64,000 bases of DNA from Lachnospiraceae bacterium (GTDB lineage: Bacteria > Bacillota > Clostridia > Lachnospirales > Lachnospiraceae): the NCBI GenBank assembly GCA_024696005.1, contig JAILHF010000052.1, positions 124,001 through 188,000 on the forward strand. The letters are read 5' to 3'. Of the stretch, positions 40,679 to 49,932 are shown piece by piece. Every line of letters begins with the position of its first letter. Positions within the stretch are counted from its first letter, which is position 1. The notes under the pieces were generated by a model, which had not been told where the DNA came from, ran no database searches, and was given only the letters and a program-made list of their open reading frames with translations. The translations under genes and the position numbers were made by a program.

Positions 40679-43603
40679 TTATTGTCCTTCCGGGTGCTTT
40701 TCCATGTAAGCCGAAAACAATGCGCCCGCCACCGGTGCCGCCATCTCTCCGCCGCTGCCGGCGTTTTCGAGGATCACGGTCACAACGACCTTCGGATCTT
40801 CCAGCGGCGCGAAGCCGGTGTACCACGCATGGGACTGCTGCTTGTTGAGCGAAAATTCCGCCGAACCGGTCTTTCCTGCCGAGCTGAACGGCAGCTGCTT
40901 CAGGCGCTTTCCGGTACCGTGATCCACCACGGCCGCCATCAGATCCTTCATGACGGCGTTCTCGCTCGCGCTCAGCACGGTGCCCATGCTCACGGGTTCG
41001 TATCTTTTAATGACCGCTCCGTCCGCCGTCGTCACCCGGTCGATCACATAGGGCTTCATCATCTCGCCCCCGTTGGCGATCGCCAGGGTGATCATGTTCA
41101 GATGCAGCGGGCTCATCAGGGTCTCCGACTGGCCGATGGCCGTCTGCATCACATCTTCGGTACTCAGATCCGAGCGCATGCTGATCCTGCTGGGATTGCT
41201 CTCCAGCTGTAGCCCCAGATCCTCGTTGAAATGGAGTCCCAGGAGGGTCTCGCCGAAACGCGAGCGATCCAGCAGGGTTCCGATGTTGGCAAAGGAAGAG
41301 TTGCAGGATCCCGCAAAGGATTCGGTCAGATCCACGTCCCCGTGAACGGTCCCGTGATAACACTGGATGGATCCCCCGTCCTTGCTGAAATGGCCGCTGC
41401 ATTCAAAGCGGTAATCCTTATAATCCTGCGGATTCTCCCTGATGTATTCCAGAGCGGTGATGATCTTGAAGGTGGAACCGGGCGGGTATTGCCCCTGGCT
41501 GGAGCGGTTCACCAGCCTGCCGGTCTCCTCATCGGCCAACAGGTCATCCCAGATCGCGACCACATCATTCGGATCGAAAGCCGGCTTCGAAACCATGGCC
41601 AGGATCTTGCCGCTGCCGGCCTCCGAGACCACTACGGCCCCGCGATAGTTCCCCATGCTCTCGTAAGCGAGCTTCTGAAGATCCGGATCCAGTGTGGTAT
41701 ACACATTGTTCCCCGGGTTCTTCATCCGCATCAGCCCGTTCTGCATCTTATCCCCCAGAGAGATATCCGAGGTGATCAGATACTTCTGCATCTGCCGTTC
41801 CACTCCCAGGCCGCCGTTTACCGAATAGCCCACCACATGGGCGAAAGAGGCGCCGAAGGGATAGTTTCTCGTCTCGGTCCCGTCCGCAGCCACGCTCGAT
41901 TCCGCCAGTACCGTGCCGTCCTGTGCATAGATCGTCCCGCGGCGGTTATCCTGCTCCAGGATCGCCATGCGTTTCGAATTGTAGGGATTGACCATCGCCT
42001 CGTCACCGTTTTTGATGACAAAACACACGATATTGACAAACATGAAAAGGTACAGGAAGGAATAGAGCAGCCCGTTCACGAAAATGCAGCGGCTCTGTTT
42101 TTTCTGATGCTCGCGCAAAGGTTCCCGCTCCTCTTCCCGTTCATCCTCTTCGGCAAAAAAGTCCGCTTCGCTGTCCTCGATCTCTTCCTCGCTGTATCCT
42201 TCGTCCAGAAGACGTTCCCTGTGCTCATCCCAGACGGCAAGCTTTTCCTCATATTCCTCCTGCTCAAGGCTCTCTTCGTCAAACTCATCCATGCGCATCA
42301 GATGGATCCCCTGCAGGATCGAGAAGAGAATGACCGTCACCAGAGCCGAGGTGCCGCCGTTTGAGATCAGGGGCAGCGTCACGCCCGTAAGCGGGATGAA
42401 GCCCGTTCCGCCGCCTATGGTAAGAAAGACCTGCGTCCCGTAGCAGACGACAAGCCCCACCGTGACGATCCGGTAAAAAGGATCCCGGATCCTGGAAGCC
42501 TGCACCAGGCCGGAAAGGACCACGCCGAGACAGAGCAGGATCAGCAGTATCCCCACCAGGACACCGAATTCCTCGGTCACCGCCGAAAAGATGAAGTCCG
42601 CTTCCACGAAAGGAATGATCTTCGGTGCGCCGTGCCCGAAGCCCAGGCCGAACCATCCGCCGGTCGCGATCCCAAACAGAGACTGCGTGAGCTGGTACCC
42701 CTTGTTGTCAGGATCGCTGAAGGGATCCAGCCAGATCTGAACACGCGTCCTTACGTGCGCAAAAAGCATCCAGGCAAATACCGCAGCCAACAGCCCGCCC
42801 ACCAGGCCTGCCAGAAAATAGCGGTGCTTTCCGCTGGCCACATAGACCATGGCCACGTACATCACAAAAAAGATCAATGCGCTTCCCAGATCCTTGGAGG
42901 CTACCAGGATCAGCACATGCACGGCTGCCAGTGCCGCCGAGACCAGGATATTCTTCAGGCGGAAGCTTTCGGCCAGAAGTCCCGCGATAAAGAACGCGAA
43001 GAGGAGCTTGACCGCCTCAGAAGGCTGAAAGATCAGGCCGAAGACCTTATAGTTGAGCTTGGAGCCGTTAATCAGGTTTCCGTGCAGGAGGACGATCAGG
43101 AGAGCCGCGATCCCGACACCGCCGTAAATCCAGGTCAGCTTTTTCCAGAAATCGAATTTCCGGAGCAGGAACGGGACAAAAAGAGAAATCGCCAGCGAAA
43201 CACCGATGATCAAAAACTGCCGCTTGGCATGCGCGATGTTTAAGCGCGCCAGCATCAGAAAGCCGATGCCCAAAAGCATCTGCATCTGGCAGAGCAGCTG
43301 GTTATTGATGTCCCTGTAAATGATGCGGAGGATGATCGGCAAAAGCAGGAGTACAGCAAATTCCACTCCCGCCAATATGCCGAGTTCCCGGATCTTGTCG
43401 GTCTCGTCATGCTCCACCATCTGGGAAAGAAGGTTAAAGATCCCCAGGCCGTAAAAGGACAGCGCCAGGATCTCCATGCCGTAATAGATCCCGCGCCGGA
43501 AATCATCCTCCCTGCGGCGCAGCGAAAAAAAGGCCAATGCCACATAGAGCGCCATCAGTATCACAAACAGATATTTGGAAACCTCCATGATCAAAGCCGG
43601 CAT
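40679..43603 (-). CDS. Fused SEDS glycosyltransferase and class B penicillin-binding protein
   Basis: One 974-codon frame without interruption. Residues 1-435 are a FtsW/RodA/SpoVE-type SEDS polymerase with about ten helices, the WLDPFSDP segment holding the likely catalytic Asp297 and the end block PLTGVTLPLISNGGTS. Residues 436-505 are a very acidic linker. A membrane helix (about 507-530) then leads to a class B transpeptidase with a short pedestal and the active site triads STFK (Ser710), SCN (766-768) and KTG (911-913). It would both polymerise and cross-link peptidoglycan. Normally the two are separate proteins that form a complex. The start follows GGAG about ten bases upstream and lies two bases after the upstream U32 gene stop. 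Confidence 0.96.
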   Translation of the reverse strand: MPALIMEVSKYLFVILMALYVALAFFSLRRREDDFRRGIYYGMEILALSFYGLGIFNLLSQMVEHDETDKIRELGILAGVEFAVLLLLPIILRIIYRDINNQLLCQMQMLLGIGFLMLARLNIAHAKRQFLIIGVSLAISLFVPFLLRKFDFWKKLTWIYGGVGIAALLIVLLHGNLINGSKLNYKVFGLIFQPSEAVKLLFAFFIAGLLAESFRLKNILVSAALAAVHVLILVASKDLGSALIFFVMYVAMVYVASGKHRYFLAGLVGGLLAAVFAWMLFAHVRTRVQIWLDPFSDPDNKGYQLTQSLFGIATGGWFGLGFGHGAPKIIPFVEADFIFSAVTEEFGVLVGILLILLCLGVVLSGLVQASRIRDPFYRIVTVGLVVCYGTQVFLTIGGGTGFIPLTGVTLPLISNGGTSALVTVILFSILQGIHLMRMDEFDEESLEQEEYEEKLAVWDEHRERLLDEGYSEEEIEDSEADFFAEEDEREEEREPLREHQKKQSRCIFVNGLLYSFLYLFMFVNIVCFVIKNGDEAMVNPYNSKRMAILEQDNRRGTIYAQDGTVLAESSVAADGTETRNYPFGASFAHVVGYSVNGGLGVERQMQKYLITSDISLGDKMQNGLMRMKNPGNNVYTTLDPDLQKLAYESMGNYRGAVVVSEAGSGKILAMVSKPAFDPNDVVAIWDDLLADEETGRLVNRSSQGQYPPGSTFKIITALEYIRENPQDYKDYRFECSGHFSKDGGSIQCYHGTVHGDVDLTESFAGSCNSSFANIGTLLDRSRFGETLLGLHFNEDLGLQLESNPSRISMRSDLSTEDVMQTAIGQSETLMSPLHLNMITLAIANGGEMMKPYVIDRVTTADGAVIKRYEPVSMGTVLSASENAVMKDLMAAVVDHGTGKRLKQLPFSSAGKTGSAEFSLNKQQSHAWYTGFAPLEDPKVVVTVILENAGSGGEMAAPVAGALFSAYMEKHPEGQ

Positions 43604-43604
43604 T

Positions 43605-45815
43605 TCACTCTGCTCCTTTTCGGTATGCCCCTCTGGTCGTTTCCCCCTCCCCGAAGGGCAGATCGGCTTCTTTCCCCTCCAGGATGCGTCCGAAGGCGTC
43701 CAGCACGGCCAGCGCCTCCTTCTCTGTTTCGTCGGTAAACTCCAGCCTCAGGGCCGAATAGCGGCTCTCCCGCAGCAGGCCGCCGATCTCGCGGTGAAGC
43801 GAAAGAGGAACGCAATTGTATATCACATTATAACAATAACGGTGCACGGGTCGCACCGGGAAACAATGTCCTTTTTCATCCCACAGCTTCAGGATCCCGG
43901 CCTCCCTGCGGCAGCCGCCCGTTGTCACCTGCAGGCAGTTGGCGCTGTACATCAGCGGAGTCCGTCCATATACGATCAATTCCGCAGCATCGCTTCTTAT
44001 TGCATCCGCAAGCTCCCTGCCGCTCTGTTCCCGACTGCAGGTAAAAGCCGCGCACTCCCGCAAAAGCTCCGCTTCCGACCGGGAATTAAAGGCATAAAGC
44101 CCGCCGTCGGCTCTTCGCTCCTTTTGCGAAAACGCACCGGATGCCAGGGCCAGACCGTCCACGCTGCCGCAATAGATCCCGGATACGGCATATTCTGCCG
44201 CCTTTTTGATCTTTTCCCGGATCTCCTGAGCATGCTTCTGGCGGATGATCCGGGGCAGCTTAAGATACAAAGGCTTTCCCTTTGCCTGCGCAAGGCTTCT
44301 TTCCGCCTGTTCCAGAAACGGATCCAGTTCCAGGATCAGACCGTCCACATAGGACCTCTCGGCAAATGCGGCGATCTCCATCCCTTCGGGCAGGCTGACC
44401 AGCAGCCTGCTCCTTTCCCGCGCATCCTCTCTTTCCGGCAGATCCCCGCTCTTTTCGCTTCCGATGCGGCGCGTTCTCGCATATGGTTTCAGCAGTTCCT
44501 CCTGCAGGGCACAAAGCGTCTCCCTTCTGAGCCCGTTCAGGACGGAAAGCGGGATAAAACATACCCCGTCCGTTTCAACATGCAGGCTTTCCACACGAAA
44601 GGCGGTATCCCCGCTCTTTCGGAGCTGCTTTTCGATCTCCTCCGCCGTTGTCGCACGCTTCATCGCCCGCTCGGCCACCGCCCCCGTTCCGGATACGGTG
44701 ATCCCGCCGCATTCCGCCGTCAGGACCAGTTCCTGTCCGGCATGCGCGTAACAGCACAATTCCACCCCGCGGCGCGGAGTCTCCCCGATGAAACGCCGGC
44801 GGATCTCCTGTTTGCGAATCTCGGAAACCCGGTCATATGCCGGCGAGCGCAGGCTTATCATGTCACGGCCGTTATGCTTGTGAAGATACCCTTCCTGCCG
44901 GCCGCTCCTGAGATACAGCTCCTGCAGGCATTCCCGGTCCGCCTCTTCCACCCTGTGGGGAAGCCCTTTCGCATAACGGTCCAGATATTTCCGATACACC
45001 GCCGTAACGCCGGCTGCGTATTCGGGTGCCTTCATCCTGCCTTCGATCTTCAGGGAATCAACCCCGGCATCCAGAAGCTCATCCAGATGCTCCAGGCTCC
45101 ACATGTCCTTCATGCTGAGCAGATAGCCGGATTGCCCGTCCGCAACGCGGTAAGGCTGCCTGCAGGGCCCGGCACAGCGGCCGCGGTTCCCGCTCCTTCC
45201 TCCCGCCACCGAACTCATCAGGCAGCTGCCGGAATAGGAATAACACATCGCCCCGTGGATGAAGCACTCCACCTCGATCCCGCAGGCCTTTATCGCCCGC
45301 AGTTCCTCCAGGGAAAGTTCCCTCCCCGGGACCACACGGCTTACGCCTCTCTCCTTAAGCCATTCCGCTCCGGCTGCACTCAATATCCCCATCTGGGTAC
45401 TGGCATGCAGCTCCAGCCCGGGATAACGGCCCCGCAGCAGAAAAAGCAATCCCAGATCCTGCACGATCACACCGTCCAGTCCGCGTTCATACAGCGGATC
45501 CAGGATATCACACAGACGCGGGATCTCTTTGTCCCGCATCAGGATGTTGCAGGCAAGGTAGATCTTTCGCCCGAACAGATGGGCATAATCCAGAACGGAG
45601 AGCAATTCCTCCTCCCCGAGGTTTTTGGCAAAAGCCCTGGCGGAAAATGCCTCCGCTCCGAGGTAGACCGCATCCGCTCCCGCCGCGATCGCTCCGTATG
45701 CCGCCTCCGCCTCTCCGGCCGGTGCGAGCAGCTCCGGAACTCTTCTTTTATCAGATAAGGCAGCCGAACTACCCGGCTGCCTTTCCTGGCTTCGTTTATC
45801 TTCTGCGTTTCCCAT
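43605..45815 (-). CDS. U32 family peptidase
   Basis: A 736-residue protein of the U32 (YhbU/YrrO-like) family, with family start PELLAPAG, GADAVYLG, and the cysteine-rich signature region (GAMCYSYSGSC, then RGRCAGPCRQPYR) near residues 205-240 that in related proteins binds an iron-sulphur cluster. A long C-terminal part (about 390-736) includes a second barrel-like half. The named peptidase activity is weakly supported in the family; relatives act in tRNA or ubiquinone hydroxylation. I start at 45815 (MGNAED), overlapping the zapA stop by 20 bases; no strong binding site exists, so the exact start is uncertain. Confidence 0.88.
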   Translation of the reverse strand: MGNAEDKRSQERQPGSSAALSDKRRVPELLAPAGEAEAAYGAIAAGADAVYLGAEAFSARAFAKNLGEEELLSVLDYAHLFGRKIYLACNILMRDKEIPRLCDILDPLYERGLDGVIVQDLGLLFLLRGRYPGLELHASTQMGILSAAGAEWLKERGVSRVVPGRELSLEELRAIKACGIEVECFIHGAMCYSYSGSCLMSSVAGGRSGNRGRCAGPCRQPYRVADGQSGYLLSMKDMWSLEHLDELLDAGVDSLKIEGRMKAPEYAAGVTAVYRKYLDRYAKGLPHRVEEADRECLQELYLRSGRQEGYLHKHNGRDMISLRSPAYDRVSEIRKQEIRRRFIGETPRRGVELCCYAHAGQELVLTAECGGITVSGTGAVAERAMKRATTAEEIEKQLRKSGDTAFRVESLHVETDGVCFIPLSVLNGLRRETLCALQEELLKPYARTRRIGSEKSGDLPEREDARERSRLLVSLPEGMEIAAFAERSYVDGLILELDPFLEQAERSLAQAKGKPLYLKLPRIIRQKHAQEIREKIKKAAEYAVSGIYCGSVDGLALASGAFSQKERRADGGLYAFNSRSEAELLRECAAFTCSREQSGRELADAIRSDAAELIVYGRTPLMYSANCLQVTTGGCRREAGILKLWDEKGHCFPVRPVHRYCYNVIYNCVPLSLHREIGGLLRESRYSALRLEFTDETEKEALAVLDAFGRILEGKEADLPFGEGETTRGAYRKGAE

Positions 45816-46593
45816 TACGATTACTGCGGAATGCATCACCACTGGGTCTGGTATCGGTCGGCGTGATCTCCGGCGCCTTCCCTTCCCCCGCTCCCGCATC
45901 CTCCTTCGGTGTGGATGCCGTAACAAACTCTACCCGGATCGGTTCTCTTTCCGCCGGCTTGACTTCTTCTCCGTACAGATCCTCGATGCTCTGCTGTGTG
46001 AACTGCGGTTCCGCTGCCTTCGGCGCTGTAGCGGAAGGGGCCGGTGCAGGGGCCGGAGCCGGTGCAGCCGCAGGCGCTCCCGCGGGGGCCTGCACCTGTG
46101 CGGATGCCTGAACGGGTGCCGGGTTCTGCGCCGCAACCACCGTCTGGTGTCCCTGCTCCCTCGCCGCACTCTGCAGATCCGTCAGGGTCTTGTCTCTTTC
46201 CTTCAATGTCGTCTGCAGGCGGGTGATCGTGGTCTCGGCTTCTCTGAGCTTTGCTTCCAGCGTGCTCAGATCCTTTTTCTGGTCCTCCACCATTACCTGG
46301 CTGTTGACGTAATTGTGCTTCATCTCATCAAGCTCGTTGACCTTTTCTTTCAAACGGAGCTCGAGGTCTTCCACATGTTCCTTTTCCTTGAAATAACTGT
46401 CGGCAAAATTCAGTTCCAGCATGCGGTGCCGGATATCACTGGAAGCATGACGAAATGCGTCCGTCTTTTCATATTCCTCGATCTTGCTGTTGATGTAAGC
46501 CGCTACTTTCTGCATGTACTCTTCGCTCTCGTAGCCGCTCATGGTCATCACCTTACCGGCGATCAGTACTTTGACGACTTTTTTCTCCGCCAT
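45796..46593 (-). CDS. zapA: Cell division protein ZapA with long C-terminal extension
   Basis: A 265-residue protein. Residues 1-90 match ZapA (KVVKVLIAGKVMTMSG, KIEEYEKTDAFR), which bundles FtsZ filaments at the Z ring; a coiled coil follows (about 75-150). The remaining 115 residues are an Ala/Pro-rich flexible stretch and a charged tail, so the protein is more than twice the usual ZapA length. The start at 46593 has GGAGGGG five bases upstream. Its neighbour, the U32 gene, is a common zapA partner in Clostridia. Confidence 0.92.
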   Translation of the reverse strand: MAEKKVVKVLIAGKVMTMSGYESEEYMQKVAAYINSKIEEYEKTDAFRHASSDIRHRMLELNFADSYFKEKEHVEDLELRLKEKVNELDEMKHNYVNSQVMVEDQKKDLSTLEAKLREAETTITRLQTTLKERDKTLTDLQSAAREQGHQTVVAAQNPAPVQASAQVQAPAGAPAAAPAPAPAPAPSATAPKAAEPQFTQQSIEDLYGEEVKPAEREPIRVEFVTASTPKEDAGAGEGKAPEITPTDTRPSGDAFRSNRNGKRRR

Positions 46594-46625
46594 GACTCCC
46601 CTCCAAAAAAAACACAATCTATTAT

Positions 46626-46654
46626 ATTATAGCTTTTCGGGGGATTTATTGCAA
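46626..46654 (-). promoter_or_regulatory. zapA promoter
   Basis: TTGCAA (46654-46649), 17 bases, TATAAT (46631-46626) on the minus strand, about 30 bases before the start codon. It has the same hexamers as the ssrA promoter. Confidence 0.88.
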
Positions 46655-46693
46655 GCATGCCGTCAAATCACTTCCCCCGTAACATTTCTTTCT

Positions 46694-46912
46694 GCATGCA
46701 GATATAGTCCGTGGCGCTCGATTCCGTCGCTAAGCCACTCAACGAAACTGCCTCTACATATTCCAACCGTACGAAACCGGGCGACATTCGGCATCCCTGC
46801 CGTAGTCTACCTTGCTCAGCCATCCGGGCTTCGCATTCCTGTTTTTTCATGCAGTTTCGGGAGTGGCTAAGCTCTTCCATGGGCAGCCACGTCCTATATC
46901 CTGCATGCCGGG
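46694..46912. other. Rod-like long imperfect inverted repeat between ruvB and zapA
   Basis: Two arms of about 58 bases (46694-46751 and 46851-46912) are imperfect reverse complements. Paired blocks from the outside in: GCATGCAG with CTGCATGC (one bulge), ATATAG with CTATAT, CGTGGC with GCCACG, then a symmetrical 13/13 internal loop, then GCTAAGCCACTC with GAGTGGCTAAGC (one A-A mismatch) and CGAAACTGC with GCAGTTTCG. The 99-base centre holds a CGGCA/TGCCG hairpin. It could be a structured RNA on either strand or a small palindromic mobile element. I see no good coding sequence in the roughly 300-base gap. Confidence 0.75.
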
Positions 46913-46931
46913 TAGTTATTGACAGCTCAGC

Positions 46932-47942
46932 TCACTCCCCCTGCGTGGGATAAGGGATCCCGAAATGCGCGTACGCGGCTTCCGTGGCCACTCTCCCCCG
47001 CGGCGTGCGGTTGATCAGGCCGTTCTGAAGAAGATAAGGTTCGTACACATCCTCTATCGTTCCGGCATCCTCCCCGAGGGAAGCTGCCAGTGTATCCAGG
47101 CCTACCGGCCCGCCGCCGAAGTTTTCGATGATCGCAAGCAGCATGTTCCGGTCGGTCTGATCCAGCCCCAGCTTGTCCACCTCGAGCAGATCAAGCGCGT
47201 TGTCGGCGATCTCCTTTGTGATCACACCGTCCTCGCTTCGTACCTGCGCGAAATCGCGCACCCTCTTGAGCATGCGGTTGGCAAGCCTCGGCGTTCCGCG
47301 GCTGCGCCTTGCCATCTCCACCGCCCCTTCCTCTTCCAGCTGCACCGAAAGCTTTCTGGCGGAATTGCGTATGATATGCGTCAGCTCCTGCGTCGAATAA
47401 AACTCAAGCCTTGCTATGATGCCGAAGCGGTCACGCAGCGGAGCGGTGAGAAGTCCGGCTCTCGTGGTAGCCCCGATCAGCGTGAAATGCGGCAGCTCCA
47501 GACGGATCGACTTGGCGCCGCTTCCTTTCCCGATCATGATGTCAATGGCGTAATCCTCCATCGCGGGATAGAGCACTTCCTCCACCTGTCTCGAAAGCCT
47601 GTGGATCTCATCGATAAAGAGCACATCCCCTTCTTGGAGTCCGTTCAGTACAGCCGCCAGATCGCCGGGTTTTTCGATCGCCGGTCCGCTGGTGATCTTG
47701 ATGTTCACGCCCATCTCGTTGGCGATCACACCGGCCAGCGTGGTCTTCCCCAGGCCGGGAGGCCCGTAAAACAAGGCATGATCCAGAGATTCCCCACGCT
47801 CCCTCGCTGCCCGGATAAAGACCTGCAGATTTGCCTTGAGCTTTTCCTGCCCGGTATAATCCTTGAGGAACTGCGGCCGCAGCGTATTCTCTATTTTCAG
47901 ATCCTCCTCGGAAAAGGAGGTCTCGATCATTCTCTTCTGCAT
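46932..47942 (-). CDS. ruvB: Holliday junction branch migration ATPase RuvB
   Basis: A 336-residue AAA+ motor with Walker [10 protein letters not shown] (60-68), Walker [10 protein letters not shown] and the C-terminal winged helix ([15 protein letters not shown]). With RuvA it drives branch migration in recombination repair. It starts two bases after ruvA. No ruvC is present nearby. Confidence 0.98.
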   Translation of the reverse strand: MQKRMIETSFSEEDLKIENTLRPQFLKDYTGQEKLKANLQVFIRAARERGESLDHALFYGPPGLGKTTLAGVIANEMGVNIKITSGPAIEKPGDLAAVLNGLQEGDVLFIDEIHRLSRQVEEVLYPAMEDYAIDIMIGKGSGAKSIRLELPHFTLIGATTRAGLLTAPLRDRFGIIARLEFYSTQELTHIIRNSARKLSVQLEEEGAVEMARRSRGTPRLANRMLKRVRDFAQVRSEDGVITKEIADNALDLLEVDKLGLDQTDRNMLLAIIENFGGGPVGLDTLAASLGEDAGTIEDVYEPYLLQNGLINRTPRGRVATEAAYAHFGIPYPTQGE

Positions 47943-47944
47943 CC

Positions 47945-48538
47945 TTACATATACCTGAGTGCCGCCTTAAGCAGCGCTTCCGTCCCGTGTACATCCTCCG
48001 CAGCCGCATGGGCCACTGCCTTTCTGGCTTCGCCGGCCGGATATCCCAAAGCCACCAGCGCCTCGACCGCCTCGGCGGCATCTCCTTCCACCGCTTCGCC
48101 CGCAGGCACCGGCTCTGCCTCCGCCATGCTCCCTGCCGTTCCGACTTTGCTCTTCAGGTCCACGATCATGCGCTCCGCCGTTTTCTTCGCAACTCCCTGC
48201 GCCTTCGACAGCGTCTTCACATCACCTGAGAGGATCGCCATGCGGATCTGCGAAGCCGTAAGCTCCGAAAGCAGGTTCATTGCCACCTTCGGCCCCACGC
48301 CGCTCACCGCGATCAGCATGCAGAAAAGCTCATGGTCCTCACGGTCCGAAAAACCGTAAAGCTGCAGCGCGTCTTCCTTGACACTGGTATAGGTATAGAC
48401 CAGTGCCTCTTCACCGATGGGCGGAAGCTGCATGATCCTGCCTGCAGGATAGAAAACGTTATATCCGATGCCGCCCACCTCCATGATGACGCGGTCACTC
48501 AATTTTGCTGCTATGATCCCTTTCAGATAAGCGTACAT
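47945..48538 (-). CDS. ruvA: Holliday junction-binding protein RuvA
   Basis: A 197-residue protein with the three RuvA domains: N-terminal OB fold ([18 protein letters not shown] start), helix-hairpin-helix pairs ([14 protein letters not shown] and [13 protein letters not shown]) and a C-terminal three-helix domain ([17 protein letters not shown]) that binds RuvB. The start at 48538 lies one base past the upstream gene stop; the long in-frame extension is out-of-frame sequence of that gene. Confidence 0.97.
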   Translation of the reverse strand: MYAYLKGIIAAKLSDRVIMEVGGIGYNVFYPAGRIMQLPPIGEEALVYTYTSVKEDALQLYGFSDREDHELFCMLIAVSGVGPKVAMNLLSELTASQIRMAILSGDVKTLSKAQGVAKKTAERMIVDLKSKVGTAGSMAEAEPVPAGEAVEGDAAEAVEALVALGYPAGEARKAVAHAAAEDVHGTEALLKAALRYM

Positions 48539-48539
48539 T

Positions 48540-49046
48540 TTATTCCCTGATCCTTTTTTGCAACAATACGGAAAACGCTGCATTGAGCAGTCCCGTGGGG
48601 ACGGCAGCCAAAAGCAACAGCGGCAGGTAGACGAAAACGATCGCATGCGACGCGCCGTCCCCGAACAAGACAGCCAGAGCGATCGCGATCTGTATCCCGT
48701 TGTGGACCGCAGCCCCTGCCACGCTGAGCCCGTAAACGGAAAAGACATCCCCTTTTTTCAGCAAAGCCATCAGGAAGATGCTTCCCAAAGCTCCGCCCGC
48801 GCTGTAAAGCAACATCGGCAGGCTGGTAAAAAGCAGCGCAACGATCACTGTCCGAAGCAGCGTGATCAGCAGCGCCTCCCGAAAACCGAAGCGAAATAAC
48901 ACGAAAAGGACCAGACAGTTCGCAAGCCCCAGCTTGATCCCGGGAACCGGGATCGGCAACGGGATCATCGCTTCCACATATCCCAGGAGCACGGCTGCCG
49001 CAAGCAGCAGGCCGAGAAGCGCCAGTCTCTTCGTCCCATCCTTCAT
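48540..49046 (-). CDS. HepS-I / Gx transporter family membrane protein
   Basis: A 168-residue protein with five to six membrane helices and the segment IPVPGIKLGLANCLVLFVLF, matching the family annotated as heptaprenyl diphosphate synthase component I (PF07456) and more recently as small transporter subunits. In Clostridia it is regularly encoded next to NusG-domain-II proteins, as here. Its true function is unsettled; an isoprenoid-related or vitamin uptake role is possible. Confidence 0.85.
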   Translation of the reverse strand: MKDGTKRLALLGLLLAAAVLLGYVEAMIPLPIPVPGIKLGLANCLVLFVLFRFGFREALLITLLRTVIVALLFTSLPMLLYSAGGALGSIFLMALLKKGDVFSVYGLSVAGAAVHNGIQIAIALAVLFGDGASHAIVFVYLPLLLLAAVPTGLLNAAFSVLLQKRIRE

Positions 49047-49048
49047 CT

Positions 49049-49435
49049 TCAGCGCACCACCGCATCCACGGCGGCTTCGCCGCCTTCGATCCGTATCACC
49101 AGCTTATGGGGCAGGCAGATGATCTCTTCTCCCGGTGCGTCGATCGCGCCTTCATGCACGCAGTCCTGCCCCGGACAGTCGGCACTCTCCACAAAGGCCT
49201 GTCCGCCGCGGATCACCAGCACATTCTCTCCGCCGTCCCCGGACGGGATCACGATACGCTTCTCCTGTGAAAGCGGACATTCGAGAACCGCTTCCCCGTC
49301 CCGGTAGCAGCATGCGCGCAGCTGCCCCTTTCCTTCTCCGCCAAAAAAGCTCCCGTAAGCCAAAAGCAAAAGCGCCCCCGCGATCAGCAGCACGATCAGT
49401 ACGATATCTGCCTTTCGAAGGGGGAAGCGCTTCAT
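49049..49435 (-). CDS. NusG domain II-containing exported protein
   Basis: A 128-residue protein with one N-terminal membrane helix (about 9-28) and an outer NusG-II-like beta domain. The conserved [16 protein letters not shown] block with two cysteines and the following CLPHKLVI strand match the family (PF07009). It overlaps leuD by four bases and precedes the HepS-I/Gx gene by two bases, the usual pair. Function is unknown, perhaps redox or electron transport linked. Confidence 0.87.
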   Translation of the reverse strand: MKRFPLRKADIVLIVLLIAGALLLLAYGSFFGGEGKGQLRACCYRDGEAVLECPLSQEKRIVIPSGDGGENVLVIRGGQAFVESADCPGQDCVHEGAIDAPGEEIICLPHKLVIRIEGGEAAVDAVVR

Positions 49436-49920
49436 TTTCTTCCGTTAATGTAATTGATCAGACCCTCCGCCTTGATGATCTCCTGCATGAAAGGCGGAAA
49501 TGCCTGTCCCTGAAAACTCTCGCCGGTGGTCTTATCCGTGATCACGCCGCTGTCGAAATCCACCTCCACGACATCGCCGTCCCGGATCGCTTTGGCCGCC
49601 TCCGGGCACTCCAATATGGGAAGGCCGATGTTGATGGAATTGCGGAAAAAGATGCGTGCAAAGGTCTCGGCTATGACGCAGCTGACTCCCGCGGCCTTGA
49701 TCGCGATCGGTGCGTGCTCTCTCGAAGAGCCGCAGCCGAAATTCTTGTCGGCCACGATGATGTCGCCCTCCTGCACCTTATTGACAAACTCCTTGTCGAT
49801 ATCCTCCATGCAATGCGCAGCCAGCTCCTTCGGATCGGAGGAATTCAGATAACGCGCGGGGATGATCACATCCGTGTCCACATTATCTCCGTACTTAAAT
49901 ACCCTGCCTTCTGCTTTCAT
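49432..49920 (-). CDS. leuD: 3-isopropylmalate dehydratase small subunit
   Basis: The 162-residue swivelling subunit of isopropylmalate isomerase in leucine synthesis. It has the family start [19 protein letters not shown] and the substrate loop [18 protein letters not shown]. The short length and pairing with a HACN-type large subunit fit the LeuCD2 group. It follows leuC by twelve bases. Confidence 0.97.
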   Translation of the reverse strand: MKAEGRVFKYGDNVDTDVIIPARYLNSSDPKELAAHCMEDIDKEFVNKVQEGDIIVADKNFGCGSSREHAPIAIKAAGVSCVIAETFARIFFRNSINIGLPILECPEAAKAIRDGDVVEVDFDSGVITDKTTGESFQGQAFPPFMQEIIKAEGLINYINGRK

Positions 49921-49932
49921 CTCTTCTCCTCC

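Noticed and set aside
46668..46880. 70-codon minus-strand open frame between ruvB and zapA
   Set aside because: It lies within the arms and centre of the long inverted repeat, has no good binding site or recognisable domain, and composition follows the palindrome.
46694..46912. Retron non-coding RNA
   Set aside because: The inverted arms could suggest an msr-msd region, but no reverse transcriptase gene lies nearby and a retron needs one.
47945..48748. Long N-terminal extension of ruvA
   Set aside because: The extra codons are the out-of-frame reading of the HepS-I/Gx gene; RuvA starts at 48538 with the family N-terminus.
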